Assembly (NCBI GenBank): GCA_037355855.1
Contig: CM074760.1
Coordinates: 860,501 to 924,500, forward strand
Length of the DNA stretch: 64,000 nucleotides
Reading direction: 5' to 3'
Origin: Pseudo-nitzschia pungens
Taxonomy: Eukaryota > Bacillariophyta > Bacillariophyceae > Bacillariales > Bacillariaceae
The translations under genes were made by a program, and so were the position numbers. The notes under the pieces are model-generated. The model saw nothing but the letters and a program-made list of their open reading frames with translations. It did no database searches and was not told the origin of the DNA. Shown piece after piece: positions 25,703 to 35,110 of the stretch (positions within the stretch are counted from its first letter, which is position 1; every line of letters starts with the position of its first letter).

Positions 25703-25756
25703 TTCGTCGTGAAGACAGGAACATTCAAATTTGTTCCCGCTGTCTGAAACGAGGGA
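25703..25756 (+). ncRNA. Hairpin repeat copy 2
   Basis: Outer arms TTCGTCGT (25703-25710) and ACGAGGGA (25749-25756) pair at 7 of 8 positions counting one wobble. Inner stem GACAG (25714-25718) with CTGTC (25740-25744). The loop again ends CCCG. Same size and layout as copy 1. Confidence 0.45.
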
Positions 25757-25909
25757 TGTCCTTGTCCTTCAGAGCCTCTCTGCTCTTAATGGTATTCGCT
25801 AGTACATTGCTCCTTGTGTCCTTTCGCTTGCTCGCAATCCTTAGACGAACACCCATTCCGTACACGTCCCGGTGATAAGGGCTCTGCTCGACCGAAGCGC
25901 CATCCAGCA

Positions 25910-25961
25910 TTCATCACGACGACAGACACTCCAACATGTCCCCGCTGTCAGAAGTGGTGAT
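25910..25961 (+). ncRNA. Hairpin repeat copy 3
   Basis: Outer arms TTCATCAC (25910-25917) and GTGGTGAT (25954-25961) pair at 7 of 8 positions with one wobble. Relative to copy 1 the inner pairs changed from CGT/ACG to CAC/GTG, so both sides changed together. Inner stem GACAG (25921-25925) with CTGTC (25945-25949). Confidence 0.5.
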
Positions 25962-26040
25962 TGTTTGTTCTTGTAAGACTCGTTCGCAGAACACTGGAAC
26001 ATGTAAGGCTCTTCCTCATTCAGCATTCATACGCCCAGCA

Positions 26041-26094
26041 TTCATTGCAAAGACAGGAACAATCCACTCTTTCTCCGCTGTCAGAAGCGGTGAA
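26041..26094 (+). ncRNA. Hairpin repeat copy 4
   Basis: Outer arms TTCATTGC (26041-26048) and GCGGTGAA (26087-26094) pair at 8 of 8 positions with two wobbles, again with compensating changes relative to copy 1. Inner stem GACAG (26052-26056) with CTGTC (26078-26082). Confidence 0.5.
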
Positions 26095-26683
26095 TACTTG
26101 GGGCTCCTTCTCAGAAGCCTGGAACGTGCTGTTCTTACCTTATGCAACGGCCTTTCCCTACAGCCGTCAGAGCGATTACTTGCTTCGTAACGTAATCCAG
26201 CATTTCACTATGTCACGCTGCGTGGGAGACGGCTCTCTTCCGTTATCCGTGTACAACCTGCTCTGGCACGCGCTGCCCTTTGTTCTTTCGCCGATTGCCT
26301 TCGGAATTCCTACTCGCAATACTCGAGTTTTTGGTTCCATTGCTTCTTCCATCCAGCATAACCTTCTCGCATGTATTGCTCTACGTGTCAATGGTCCTGG
26401 AATCCAACATGTGCTCCTAACACGCTACTCGTGTTTTACACAATCTCCTTCTTTGTACTTAGACGCACATGCCTCAGGTCGTATCCATCATCCTCGTAGC
26501 TACCACTCGGATCCTCTATACATGTTAAGTCACAAGCGCTGTATGTGCCACTTATCTCCAGTTCAATCGCATCGCGCGTCCGACTGCGCTTGTCCCCTTG
26601 CTTCAGTCAATCGTTCCTGACTGCTGTACTCGTTGGTTTTGTTAGGGCATGGACGCTGTCTTCTTGTTGCTGCTACTGCTCTT

Positions 26684-26733
26684 TCGCTGCGAGGACAGGA
26701 GCATACCACATCGTCCCCGCTGTTCTTCAGGGC
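26684..26733 (+). ncRNA. Hairpin repeat copy 5 (weak outer stem)
   Basis: Inner stem GACAG (26694-26698) with CTGTT (26720-26724), one wobble. The outer stem is reduced to CTG/CAG. The loop (CCACATCGTCCCCG) closely matches the loop of copy 6. Confidence 0.35.
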
Positions 26734-26764
26734 AAGAAGACAATCAATCGATCTGAAAAGACAA

Positions 26765-26870
26765 AGCTCTATGTCCAGAAGAGAGATTATCGCTATTATA
26801 ATCTATGGATCTTACGGGACAAAACTCTGTGCTTCTCAGAGAGACTACAGCCTCTGTTATGAATCGGCAT
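26765..26870. repeat. Two-copy diverged tandem repeat, about 57-nt period
   Basis: GACAAAGCTCTATG with AGAGAGATTAT recurs about 57 bases later as GACAAAACTCTGTG with AGAGAGACTAC. It lies between hairpin copies 5 and 6. Confidence 0.5.
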
Positions 26871-26891
26871 TGTCCTTCGATCCATAGTGCA

Positions 26892-26946
26892 CTTTCAATG
26901 CAAGAAGAGGATATATCACATCGCACCCACTCTTCTTCAGTGAAAG
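26892..26946 (+). ncRNA. Hairpin repeat copy 6
   Basis: Outer stem CTTTCA (26892-26897) with TGAAAG (26941-26946). Inner stem GAAGAG (26904-26909) with CTCTTC (26930-26935), replacing the GACAG/CTGTT of copy 5 by a complementary pair of changes. The loop and the 3' flank CTTCAG are shared with copy 5. Confidence 0.45.
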
Positions 26947-27281
26947 CGACCGATCTTAGTAAGGAATGCAGGGGAGAGCATTATCTTCGGGGCTCTAGCT
27001 CGTAGTCCTCTGCTCCATTTTTGTCTTCGGAGCGCTACCTGAGGACATTTTCTGTGTCACGAGCAGAGTTGGCCATTTTGTTGCGGATACTGGTAGTTTC
27101 AGGGATACTTATAAATACTGATTGAAATACTTGCAATCTTCAGTTCCGATCGAAGATCTTCTCCGGTCAAAACATACATGGCTTTTGGTCGGTGCTGGTT
27201 TTGGTTTCGAAACGCTAGGCATCATGTACTCGTGGGATATCCTATTGCAGCATTTGTTATTTGATTATAATTATTGCATCT
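26947..27281. other. Short spacer, no supported gene
   Basis: A frame at 27122-27340 (HTWLLVGAGFGFETLGIMYSW) has protein-like composition and precedes the next ORF in another frame. It may be a remnant or an upstream exon of that ORF. Confidence 0.35.
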
Positions 27282-27794
27282 ATGGACTTGAAGAAAGGAA
27301 TTTGTGGACCAAGGAGGGTGCTTTCTTTTCTTTTGGCTAACGTTCTCTACCTCACAGGACCGGATTTATCTGTCACCGAGTTTGAGTCTGCTATTGAAGT
27401 AATATCAACAGAATGTGGATTATCTTGTAGACTGAAAAGAAGCAAGAACATTCACACTCACCTCATTCGTTCTATACTCCAGACTAAGTCGGGAATAGAC
27501 GTACCGTACGTAGAGGCTTGGCGAAATCGGTTACTAACCATTCACGTGGAAGTAGGACTCAATGAAGGAACCGTGCTCTGCGACGGAAATGGTAATGTCA
27601 TCACGAACACAGTGATAAATGAGATACTGTGGGACGTCTTGGAAAAAGAATTCTACGAAGATGAGAGTCTCTTCCCCAGATCAATGTCAGACGTGGAAGA
27701 AATCAAAAGACAAGAATCCCACCCGATAGAACAATGCGAAGAACGCCAAACTCGCAAGCCATTCAACAATTCGTTCAACTTCTGCAAAGTATGA
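27282..27794 (+). CDS. Unassigned ORF, possibly part of a longer or decayed gene
   Basis: 170 residues from the ATG at 27282, with ordinary globular composition (LSVTEFESAIEVISTECGLS, VPYVEAWRNRLLTIHVEVGL) and no low complexity. It carries no domain I recognise. Neighbouring frames at 27122-27340 and 27734-28012 also look partly protein-like, so this may be one exon of a spliced gene or a remnant. It lies just upstream of tRNA-Ser on the opposite strand. Confidence 0.35.
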   Translation: MDLKKGICGPRRVLSFLLANVLYLTGPDLSVTEFESAIEVISTECGLSCRLKRSKNIHTHLIRSILQTKSGIDVPYVEAWRNRLLTIHVEVGLNEGTVLCDGNGNVITNTVINEILWDVLEKEFYEDESLFPRSMSDVEEIKRQESHPIEQCEERQTRKPFNNSFNFCKV

Positions 27795-27961
27795 CTCCAA
27801 ATGCTACAATACCGTTCTCCTTGTATGCATTATCGTTGCTTTCAACTCCTGTCATCGATGGTCACGGAATAGGGTTGAAAAAAACAGAGTTAGCGACGGT
27901 CGCGGAACTGTCGGAGGCAATCTTGGCCCTCTATTGCAAAAGGGTTGAGCGATGCAAAATG

Positions 27962-28043
27962 CGACACCGGCAGGACTCGAACCTACGCGGGATAAACCCA
28001 ATCGATTTCTAGTCGATCGCCTTAACCGCTCGGCCACGGTGTC
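27962..28043 (-). tRNA. tRNA-Ser (anticodon AGA)
   Basis: 82-nt cloverleaf. Acceptor arms GACACCG and CGGTGTC pair perfectly, with discriminator G. The D-arm contains GGCCGAGCGGTTAAGGC, the 7-nt anticodon loop is CTAGAAA (AGA), there is a long variable arm, and the T-arm contains GGTTCGAGTCC. A T-run follows shortly downstream on the minus strand. It has no intron and no encoded CCA. Confidence 0.96.
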
Positions 28044-28997
28044 AATCGATTGCTTGCTGCATCGACCACCTATTTTGCTTAAAATCGTCAGAAAGGCGAC
28101 AAAGGATTGCTGGTAAGCTTGTGCATTACTCCACTTACACCATGGATACGAGTTCCCAAGACATCACGTTTTATCATTATTATTTTCTGATCCGTCAAGC
28201 TAACTGCAAGAACAAGGAGCAATAGTTGACATGCCAGCAGCTTCTAAATTTATGACAAGGTCCTATCACCATTACCAGCAAGCACAAGAAAACTGGTGAT
28301 CGTCGGCGGTTCTGTTTGGTCTTTTGTCATACTTCTTGCAGTAGTAGTACTAGTATTCAACAGCACTCCAAAATGTACTAGTACTACCTGCTGGTATTCT
28401 GATTGGAGAGCAGTAAAGGAAACTAAACGCAAATCAATCGTCTAGTAAACTTTCAAAAGGTGGCATGGATTTCTATTCCGGAGGACGCTCCCTACGTCTT
28501 TCATTTCAGAGGAAACTACCAACAATAGGTTTCAGAAACTAAGTTGCAGAACTGATTCCAACAAGAAAGATTGAACTTCTCTCACTACAGTTGTAGTTCG
28601 ATCAATCTGAAGTACTCTAAACATCAGCTTCCAGCTTTGGCTTTTGTTCTTCCGGTAGAGCATGTTCGATGCGAACTAGGACACAAAGTGTTTTGAGTGA
28701 TCACGGGGACAACGGCAAAAGCTTTTTCTTCGTTGCGTGCAAAGTGGAACTACTGTTTGATCTATGTTCTGAAGGTTGATCTTTTGACCATTCCCTCCCT
28801 CACGATTTACTGGACGGGTGCATCGTGAAGTTCAATGGGTTCCGAACTAAGCTCATGTTGCGAGAAGGACAGTTCTTGTAGTAGTCATGGATGGTTGCTC
28901 AAGCTAGCTCACACCGAGAAATGATTCGTTCTTTCTTCCATTCGGGGTTGTCAAAATAATCAGACTATAGGATTTTTGTGTGTAAGGTTACATTAAT
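28044..28997. other. Intergenic region
   Basis: AT-rich, no supported gene. An ACTAGT/AGTACTAG palindromic run lies near 28340-28385. Confidence 0.5.
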
Positions 28998-29453
28998 TTA
29001 AAGAGTTCCGCGTCCCATCTTTGGTGGAACTCCCTTCTTGACTCCGTTAGCGCGCTTGTTCGCTTGGTATACCTTTGTCAACTTTCCGAGCATGGCGGCC
29101 TCCAAATCCCGGCGGTAGTAAACACCGCTGGTAGTGTTCTTGATTGTCTTCTCCATTTTTCGGAAGTCGGACTTGTTCAAGGCAATTTTGGCGGCTCCCT
29201 TGGCAGGCTGTGTGGCGCACTTTCCGGCGGACTTGACGAAGAGCTCGGCCTTGTTGTCGGCTGTGCAGGAAATGTCGCAGGCCTTGGAGTTGGAGAGCGG
29301 GCAGTAGGCGAATCGGTTCATGGACTTGACATTTCCCTTGGCGGTGCTGAACTCGACCTTTCCCGATCGCTTAGTCTTGCCATTTCTCTTCTTCAAGAAG
29401 CTGTTGTTGCTCTTGACGATTTCCCAAACCAATTGATCCGATACGGCAACCAT
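28998..29453 (-). CDS. RPL28: 60S ribosomal protein eL28
   Basis: 151 residues, single exon in the coding part. It begins MVAVSDQLVWEIVKSNNSFL, with the family's N-terminal core (WEIVKSNNSFLKKRNG) and the later YYRRDLEAAMLGKLTKVYQ helix. It is basic throughout, as expected for an rRNA-binding cytosolic ribosomal protein. Length is close to the family norm (about 137 in animals) with a short C-terminal extension. The ATG at 29453 lies in a purine-rich context (caaaATGG). It is divergent from eL15, which starts 706 bases away, so the two ribosomal protein genes may share a promoter. Confidence 0.92.
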   Translation of the reverse strand: MVAVSDQLVWEIVKSNNSFLKKRNGKTKRSGKVEFSTAKGNVKSMNRFAYCPLSNSKACDISCTADNKAELFVKSAGKCATQPAKGAAKIALNKSDFRKMEKTIKNTTSGVYYRRDLEAAMLGKLTKVYQANKRANGVKKGVPPKMGRGTL

Positions 29454-30159
29454 TTTGACTGACTATTTTTTTTGCGACAATTAAACCTGATACGACGAAC
29501 GACGAACGATCGAACGAACAAACAAACGTGAGGATACTACCGGCTAGGGGTGAACGATACGTCTTGCTGGTGAATTCTGGTGAAGTAATGCTGGAAGTCC
29601 TCTCTTCCTCACTGTCGCCATGGTCGTACCTTGAAGGATAAAAACGAATTGTAGTTCGAGAGTGGTGAGGGTGTTGAGTTCGGTTGAAAATTTCGAGGGA
29701 AAAACATTTACTATTTTTTTGCACGTAGAAATCAATGCAATCTAGTACTACATACCTTTTACATCAGTTACTAAAGCTGAATCACGGTTTCACATGACTG
29801 CAATCTGCCGTAGAAACTGGTACTAGAGGTAAACTCCGGTCTACGATTGTTTCTACCACCAACTATCTCTCCTCATCCACACTGCCCGCTCATTATTTCA
29901 CTGCGAGGTAAGAAGAACCATGAGATCGACAATGACGACAGCCAACATCCGACGGAAAAATACGCGAAGATTGTACACAGCGGAATCATATGGTTCGACT
30001 GTCCATGAAAAGATTGGAGACGTAATAACTATCGTAGTTTAAGCGTTGCATCCGGGACAAAGCGTTCTCACATCGTCTCCGCTCTTTTGTGTTCCATAAC
30101 TAAAAAAATTACGAAATCGATCGATCCTCAGAAATAACAACAACAAAACACAATTCAAG
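29454..30159. promoter_or_regulatory. Shared divergent promoter region of eL28 and eL15
   Basis: 706-bp spacer between two head-to-head ribosomal protein genes. GAACGA-type repeats (CGAACGACGAACGATCGAAC) lie just upstream of eL28. No TATA box can be assigned with confidence. Confidence 0.4.
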
Positions 30160-30778
30160 ATGGGTGCCTACAAATACATGGAAGAGCTCTGGCGTCACAA
30201 GCAGTCTGATGCCCTCAGATTCTTGATGCGTGTCCGCGCCTGGGAATACCGCCAGCGCCCCAACATCTACACCTGCAACAAGCCCACCCGAACCGACAAG
30301 GCCCACCGCCTCGGTTACAAGGCCAAGCAGGGATACGTTCATCGTCCGCGCCGGAGTCCGACGCGGGGGACGCAAGCGTCAGAACCACCGCGGTATGGTC
30401 TTCGGTAAGCCCAAGCACCAGGGTATCAACCACCTCAAGTTCGAGCGCAACCTGCAATCCGTCGCCGAGGAAAAGGCCGGGCGCCGGTACTCCAACCTCC
30501 GCGTTCTCAACTCGTACTGGGTCAACCAGGACGCCACCATGAAGTACTACGAGGTCATCCTGATCGATCCCAGCCACCAGAAGATCCGCAACGATCCCCG
30601 CATCAACTGGATCGTCAACCCCGTCCACAAGCACCGCGAGATGCGCGGGCTCACCAGCGCCGGACGCAAGGGACGCGGCATGCGCAAGTCCGGGCACCGC
30701 GCCAACGGCCGCATCGGAGGATCCTGGAAGGCCGCCTGGCTCCGACGCAACCAGCAAAAGCTCAAGCGATTCCGCTAG
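30160..30778 (+). CDS. RPL15: 60S ribosomal protein eL15, with one surplus base
   Basis: The protein starts [20 protein letters not shown] and runs to KAKQGY, then needs a +1 shift at base 30337 to continue [14 protein letters not shown] through [20 protein letters not shown] sequence to the basic end NQQKLKRFR. Skipping that one G gives 205 residues, against 204 in human eL15, with the same spacing between KQGY and VRRGG. This pins the position of the break. A highly expressed essential gene is unlikely to be truly broken, so an assembly insertion is the simplest reading. Divergent partner: eL28. Confidence 0.93.
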
Positions 30779-31179
30779 AGAGTTTGCTTGCCGCGTTGCT
30801 GCCATTGCATCGCGTGTATTGTTCGATCAATATCTTTTGGGTTTTTTTATTCCATGCCGTCTCCTACCACCGCACTAAGATTTCAAAAAATATTGCATTA
30901 TCCTAAACTATTGTAACCGGTAAGGGTTACTGTTCCGCCCTCTTCTAGTCACATAGTTTTTGTCTTTTCTTTTCCGTTCTATTCTGTGTCATAAAGTTAC
31001 GGTATCGTATCAAATACGTAGCTAAAATAGATGAAGCTCGGGAAAGAGAATATTGGCTGGAACAAAATTGTGCGGCGAATGTGTTTAGCGATGTGTTGTG
31101 GTTGTCGTCGCGAAGTGGGGCACAGCGACGAACTCTCGACACCCCAATCCAACGTTCGCAGAGAGAAAACTACGAGATT
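30779..31179. other. 3' flanks of eL15 and the AP endonuclease gene
   Basis: Convergent spacer, nothing further seen apart from a near copy of the intergenic motif (GTAAGGGTTAC, about 30921). Confidence 0.45.
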
Positions 31180-33166
31180 CTAATCGCTCGTACCGGTATC
31201 GGTATAGTGCAGCTTGAGTTCCACCGCACAGTGATCCGACCCGCAAAAGAGTCCCTCCATCCTCGTGCCGTGCCCTCGGATCTTGCAGTCGGCCACCAAC
31301 TCCCTCGACCCCTGCCGCTTTCTTGCGCCCGCGGTTCCGATCCGCCCCGTTTCGCCATTGTCGTTGTCGTTGTCGTTGTCGTTGCCGTTGCTGCCGCTCT
31401 TCACCGCTCCCTTCTTTTTTGCGGCCACGGCCGACGCCCCGATCCTGGACGGGGCCAGCAAAAAGTAATCGAGTCGCATCGCCTTTCCCTCGTATCGGGC
31501 GACCGCCCCGGGATTCCGCGACAGCTGCCCCCTCCAGGTGTAATCGGGGCGTCCCCAGCGACTGCTCCCGCCGCCGTCACCGCCGCTTCCCGAAGGATGC
31601 TGCTCCCTCCACAGGTCGCAAAAGTCTCCCCACCGGACCAGCTCGGCGAACCGCTCGCGCTCGGCGATCGTGAATCCCGGCATGCCCTTGTGCTCCGGGA
31701 GGTGGGGAGGATTCCTGGCGTTTTCGCTGCCCGGGGGAAAGCAGACGGACGCGTCCCGGAACCATTCGTACGCGCCGCCGTCGTCGTCGCCGCCGTTGCT
31801 ATCGTTAGCGTCGTCGTCCGTTTCGTCGCCGCGATCGTTTCGGTCGCGTTTTTGCCAGTGCGTGCCGTCTCGGTAGCTCAAACTCGCGTTCATATCCCCT
31901 GCGGAGTGTTGTTCGAGAGCAATCACGATGACGATGACGATGACGATGATGAGAGTGAGAATGAGAAGAAGGGATGGACGGATGGATTGTTTGTGGGAGC
32001 GTTCCAAACGCGATCCGCGACGCGTTCCCCGGACTCGTGACCGTGTACACGCACGTGCACACGCACACGCGGTGACTTACCGCACCACAAGAGCTTTCGA
32101 TCCACCGAGGCAGTCAAAGGCGCCTCCCCCCCCGGCGATCCGCTTCCGGGAGCACGCCTCCAGGATTTTGGCCCGGTCCCCCAGGAATTGCTTCACGTCC
32201 GCGTCCCACCGTTTGCGCTTCTCGAAGGACTCTTCCTTGGTGCCGTTGTTCGGGACGTAGGTCTGCATCAGGTCCATCCCGGGAAAGAAAAAGAACTGGA
32301 AGCGTCCCTGGTGGTTGTGCGGGTTGGACGACTTTCCGGACGTCCCACCGGCCGCCCGCGCTCGCGCCGGGGGTTTGGCTCCGGCGTTCGGTGGCGGCGC
32401 CGCCGCCTTTGGTTTGGGCTTGGGCGCAAAAAAGGATGTCAGCGTCTTTTGCTGCTTTTGCTGTTGCTTCTTCTTGGGGGCCGAAAGGCTTGCGGGCTTG
32501 GGCGGGGGTTCCTCGTCCGGCGGAGGGACCTCCGGCAGGCCGCACTCCCTCCGGGTCGTCCCGAACCGGCGCAGGATCAGTTCGATGGCCGAGTAAAAGG
32601 TAAAGGCCGCAAAGTTGTCCATTGCTTCGACGGTTGATTCCGCGCCGCTAAGCAGCGAGACAGGACGTTTTGATCAGCGTGAGCGTTCCCGCGTATTTCG
32701 TATCGGCCAGCGAGAAAAAGGGTCGGTAGTCTCCAAAGACCTCTTCCAGGGCTCTCGTCACGTCCGGATGGTCCTTGCCGTCCCTCTTGAGCAAGCCCCG
32801 CCGCTTCCCGGGCCCCTCCGCTTTCAGCCGGGCTTCCTGGATGCAAATCACGTCGGGACCGCCCGCGCGGGGGTCTCCCGTGCTCCGGACCAGCAGCTCC
32901 AGCTGGTCGCGGTTGTGTCTGGCGCGGGCGCTAAAGCCGTTGCAATTCCACGTGACAATCGAGCTGGGATGGTAGTGGCGGGGACTTGGATGGGCATTGT
33001 TGGTGTTGATGTTGTTGTTGATGATGTTGTTGTTGATGTTGGTGGTGGCGGTGCAGGATTCGGCACGAGGCGGTGCCGAGGAGCCTTCTTCTTTGGCAGT
33101 CTCGTGGGACGTCTTTTGACGCTTCACCGGGCTTTCCGTGCCGTTCTCGGAAGCAGAAGGAGCCAT
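31180..33166 (-). CDS. AP endonuclease / exonuclease III family DNA repair nuclease
   Basis: Endonuclease/exonuclease/phosphatase fold, likely base excision repair. N-terminus: Ser/Asn-rich, then VTWNCNGFSARAR (metal-site Asn) and VICIQEARL (catalytic Glu). After KYAGTLTLIK a +1 shift (about 32665) leads to YSAIELILRRFG. A long inserted linker contains QKTLTSFF, a PCNA-interaction box. Then come FPGMDLMQTYVPNNG and, across an intron (donor after 32081, acceptor AG at 31900-31899), GDMNASLSYRDG. The C-terminal part has KAMRLDYFLLAPSR and CGSDHCAVELKL. All key metal and catalytic residues are present. The intron junction as read is also one base out of frame, and the duplicated copy at 35-37 kb has the same arrangement. 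Total about 640-660 residues depending on how these are resolved. Confidence 0.85.
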
Positions 33167-34253
33167 GCTGTTGCTTGCTTGTTCTTGACCGCCGATTGGC
33201 TGGTACGGTATGGACTTTTATTCCTTGGCCTCCGGACCGAGTGGGGAGTGAGATTGGGTGTTTTTGATTGATTGATTGAGTTGATTGATGATGTGCGGTT
33301 GATGTTTTGGCTCGGCCCGGTTGCGTTCCGTGTTCAGTAAGGTTATTCCGTTGCGAGCTTGCGTCTTGCGTGTGGGAACGGAGAGAACGTTTGCCAGAGA
33401 GGAAATGAGGAGTGAGGAGGAGTGACAAGTAAGTTGGTGAAGGAAGCCTCGCGTTCCGCGAAAGCATGCCGCACTGTCGCGTCTCGGCACAAAAAAGATG
33501 GCGCGCTTTGGGACAACTCCGACTAGATTGACTGGATTGTAGTAGGTCCTAGACTATGGAATGGACTAACAAACATACCGTAATTACCACAGCAGGATGG
33601 AGTTTCGATTCTTGTTGCAATTACCACCACCATCACCAGCACAATCCAAAGGGGTCATTTCTTTCACAACACCGACACAATTTTTGGAAATTGTGCAGCA
33701 CTGTGAGGAAGGCTACACTATAGAACTGGTATATACCACTGCAGTGCTGAGACTTTGAATTAAGGTTTTACTGTACTTTGTAAAGGTTGATTTGATGTAA
33801 TTACTACGGTACGTGTAAACGTATTACGTGTACGCCGTGATTAAAGAATGTTACCACGAGGTTTGTTGGAAATATGTTGTTGGCGAATTGTTCTTCATGA
33901 GGAAAACAAGTTTGAGGTCCTCCTACTAATAGTAATCTTAGAAATAGCATCTAGCGCACCTGTACAGTAAGTTACCACGCACCCAATAAGTGATACTAGT
34001 ATGATACTAGTACCATGAATAAGACTCTTTTTGGAAGGAGGCAGAGTCGGAAAGATTACTGGGTATGTGAACTACTATTAGTAGTAGACTGCGGTTTTAT
34101 TCTTATAGCCTTTTGGTTGGTACTAATATTGATGGAATGGCAATTCGTTGATTAGTAGTATTAGTATTAGTATTAGTAGTTGATTGAGAGGGAACGCAAA
34201 GAGAGCGGTAATAGATCCACCCGCCTCGCAAGAACACGAGAAAGGGCTCCCTT
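33167..34253. other. Intergenic region upstream of the AP endonuclease gene
   Basis: No supported gene. AT-rich, with ACTAGT/TAGTATTAG runs near 33990-34010 and 34155-34180. Confidence 0.45.
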
Positions 34254-35075
34254 TCGGATGGACGGCTCCGCACACGGAAACTTTCTTTGAAAACCTCCGT
34301 GCCAAGCGCGGTCCCCATCGGCATCATTACTATCATTATCATTATCCTATCATACCAAAGCAAAGCAAAGCAGAACAGAACAGAACAGAACAGAACAGAA
34401 CACCAAGGGATGACTCCGCAAGACGGGAGGACTCACTCACTCGCTCCGGTGGCGACGGTTTCGGATCCCATCAAAGGCGGCAAATTCGCGTGGCATCCTT
34501 GGTTTCGGTGTACCGATACTACCACGCGGGTACCGCACGGTGCGGAGTGCCGTCCAACGAAAATCGGAACGCGGAACAAGTTGTCGATCATCCGACACCC
34601 ACCCGACTCGTCGTCACAACGCAAGAACGGCGGGCACGTCGCGGTTCGGATCGCTCCGCGCACGGAACCTTTCCCTGAAAACCCTCCGTGCGCAATTACC
34701 CAAAGACAGTTCCCGTCGCATATCCTGCCCACTAGTTCCAGCGGTAGGAAACAGAACCAATGGATGATTCCGCAAGACACGGGACCTGTAAGTTCTGACG
34801 GTTTGGGTTCTCGTCAAAAAAAAAAAAAAAAAAAAAAAATCGGCAAGCCAAACGATCGCATCATGATCATCATCGCATCGCATCCACGGATTCATTCCTA
34901 TCATTATGATTATTATTTCCCATGGCATCGTTGGTTGTACTGTACTGGACTGGACTGGACTGGACTGGACACGCACCGGTACGCACGCAGTGGTGCCAAC
35001 AAATAATAATAACAATGACAACGCCATCGAAAAATGCGCCGTCCCCCGGAACAAGTTGCCGCAGTCGTGCTTCAC
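34254..35075. repeat. Diverged noncoding tandem duplication, about 390-bp unit
   Basis: Unit 1 (about 34254-34644) and unit 2 (about 34645-35075) share in the same order: CACGGAA, TTTC, GAAAA and CTCCGTGC; GGATGAxTCCGCAAGAC; GACGGTTT; TGGCATCxTTGGTT; GGAACAAGTTG. The first block folds as a hairpin in both units (34273-34301 and 34658-34693, the latter with 9 perfect pairs). Simple repeats are inserted: AAAGC/AGAAC pentamers at 34357-34401, a run of 24 A at 34816-34839 and GGACT pentamers at about 34938-34970. Confidence 0.55.
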
Positions 35076-35110
35076 GAAGCGGAAGCGAAGACACACACAC
35101 GCAAAAAGAC

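Noticed and set aside
34816..34839. A24 tract as the poly(A) tail of a retrocopy
   Set aside because: The nearby AP-endonuclease copy is on the minus strand and keeps the intron position, so a plus-strand A-tract is in the wrong orientation and the copy is a DNA-level duplication.
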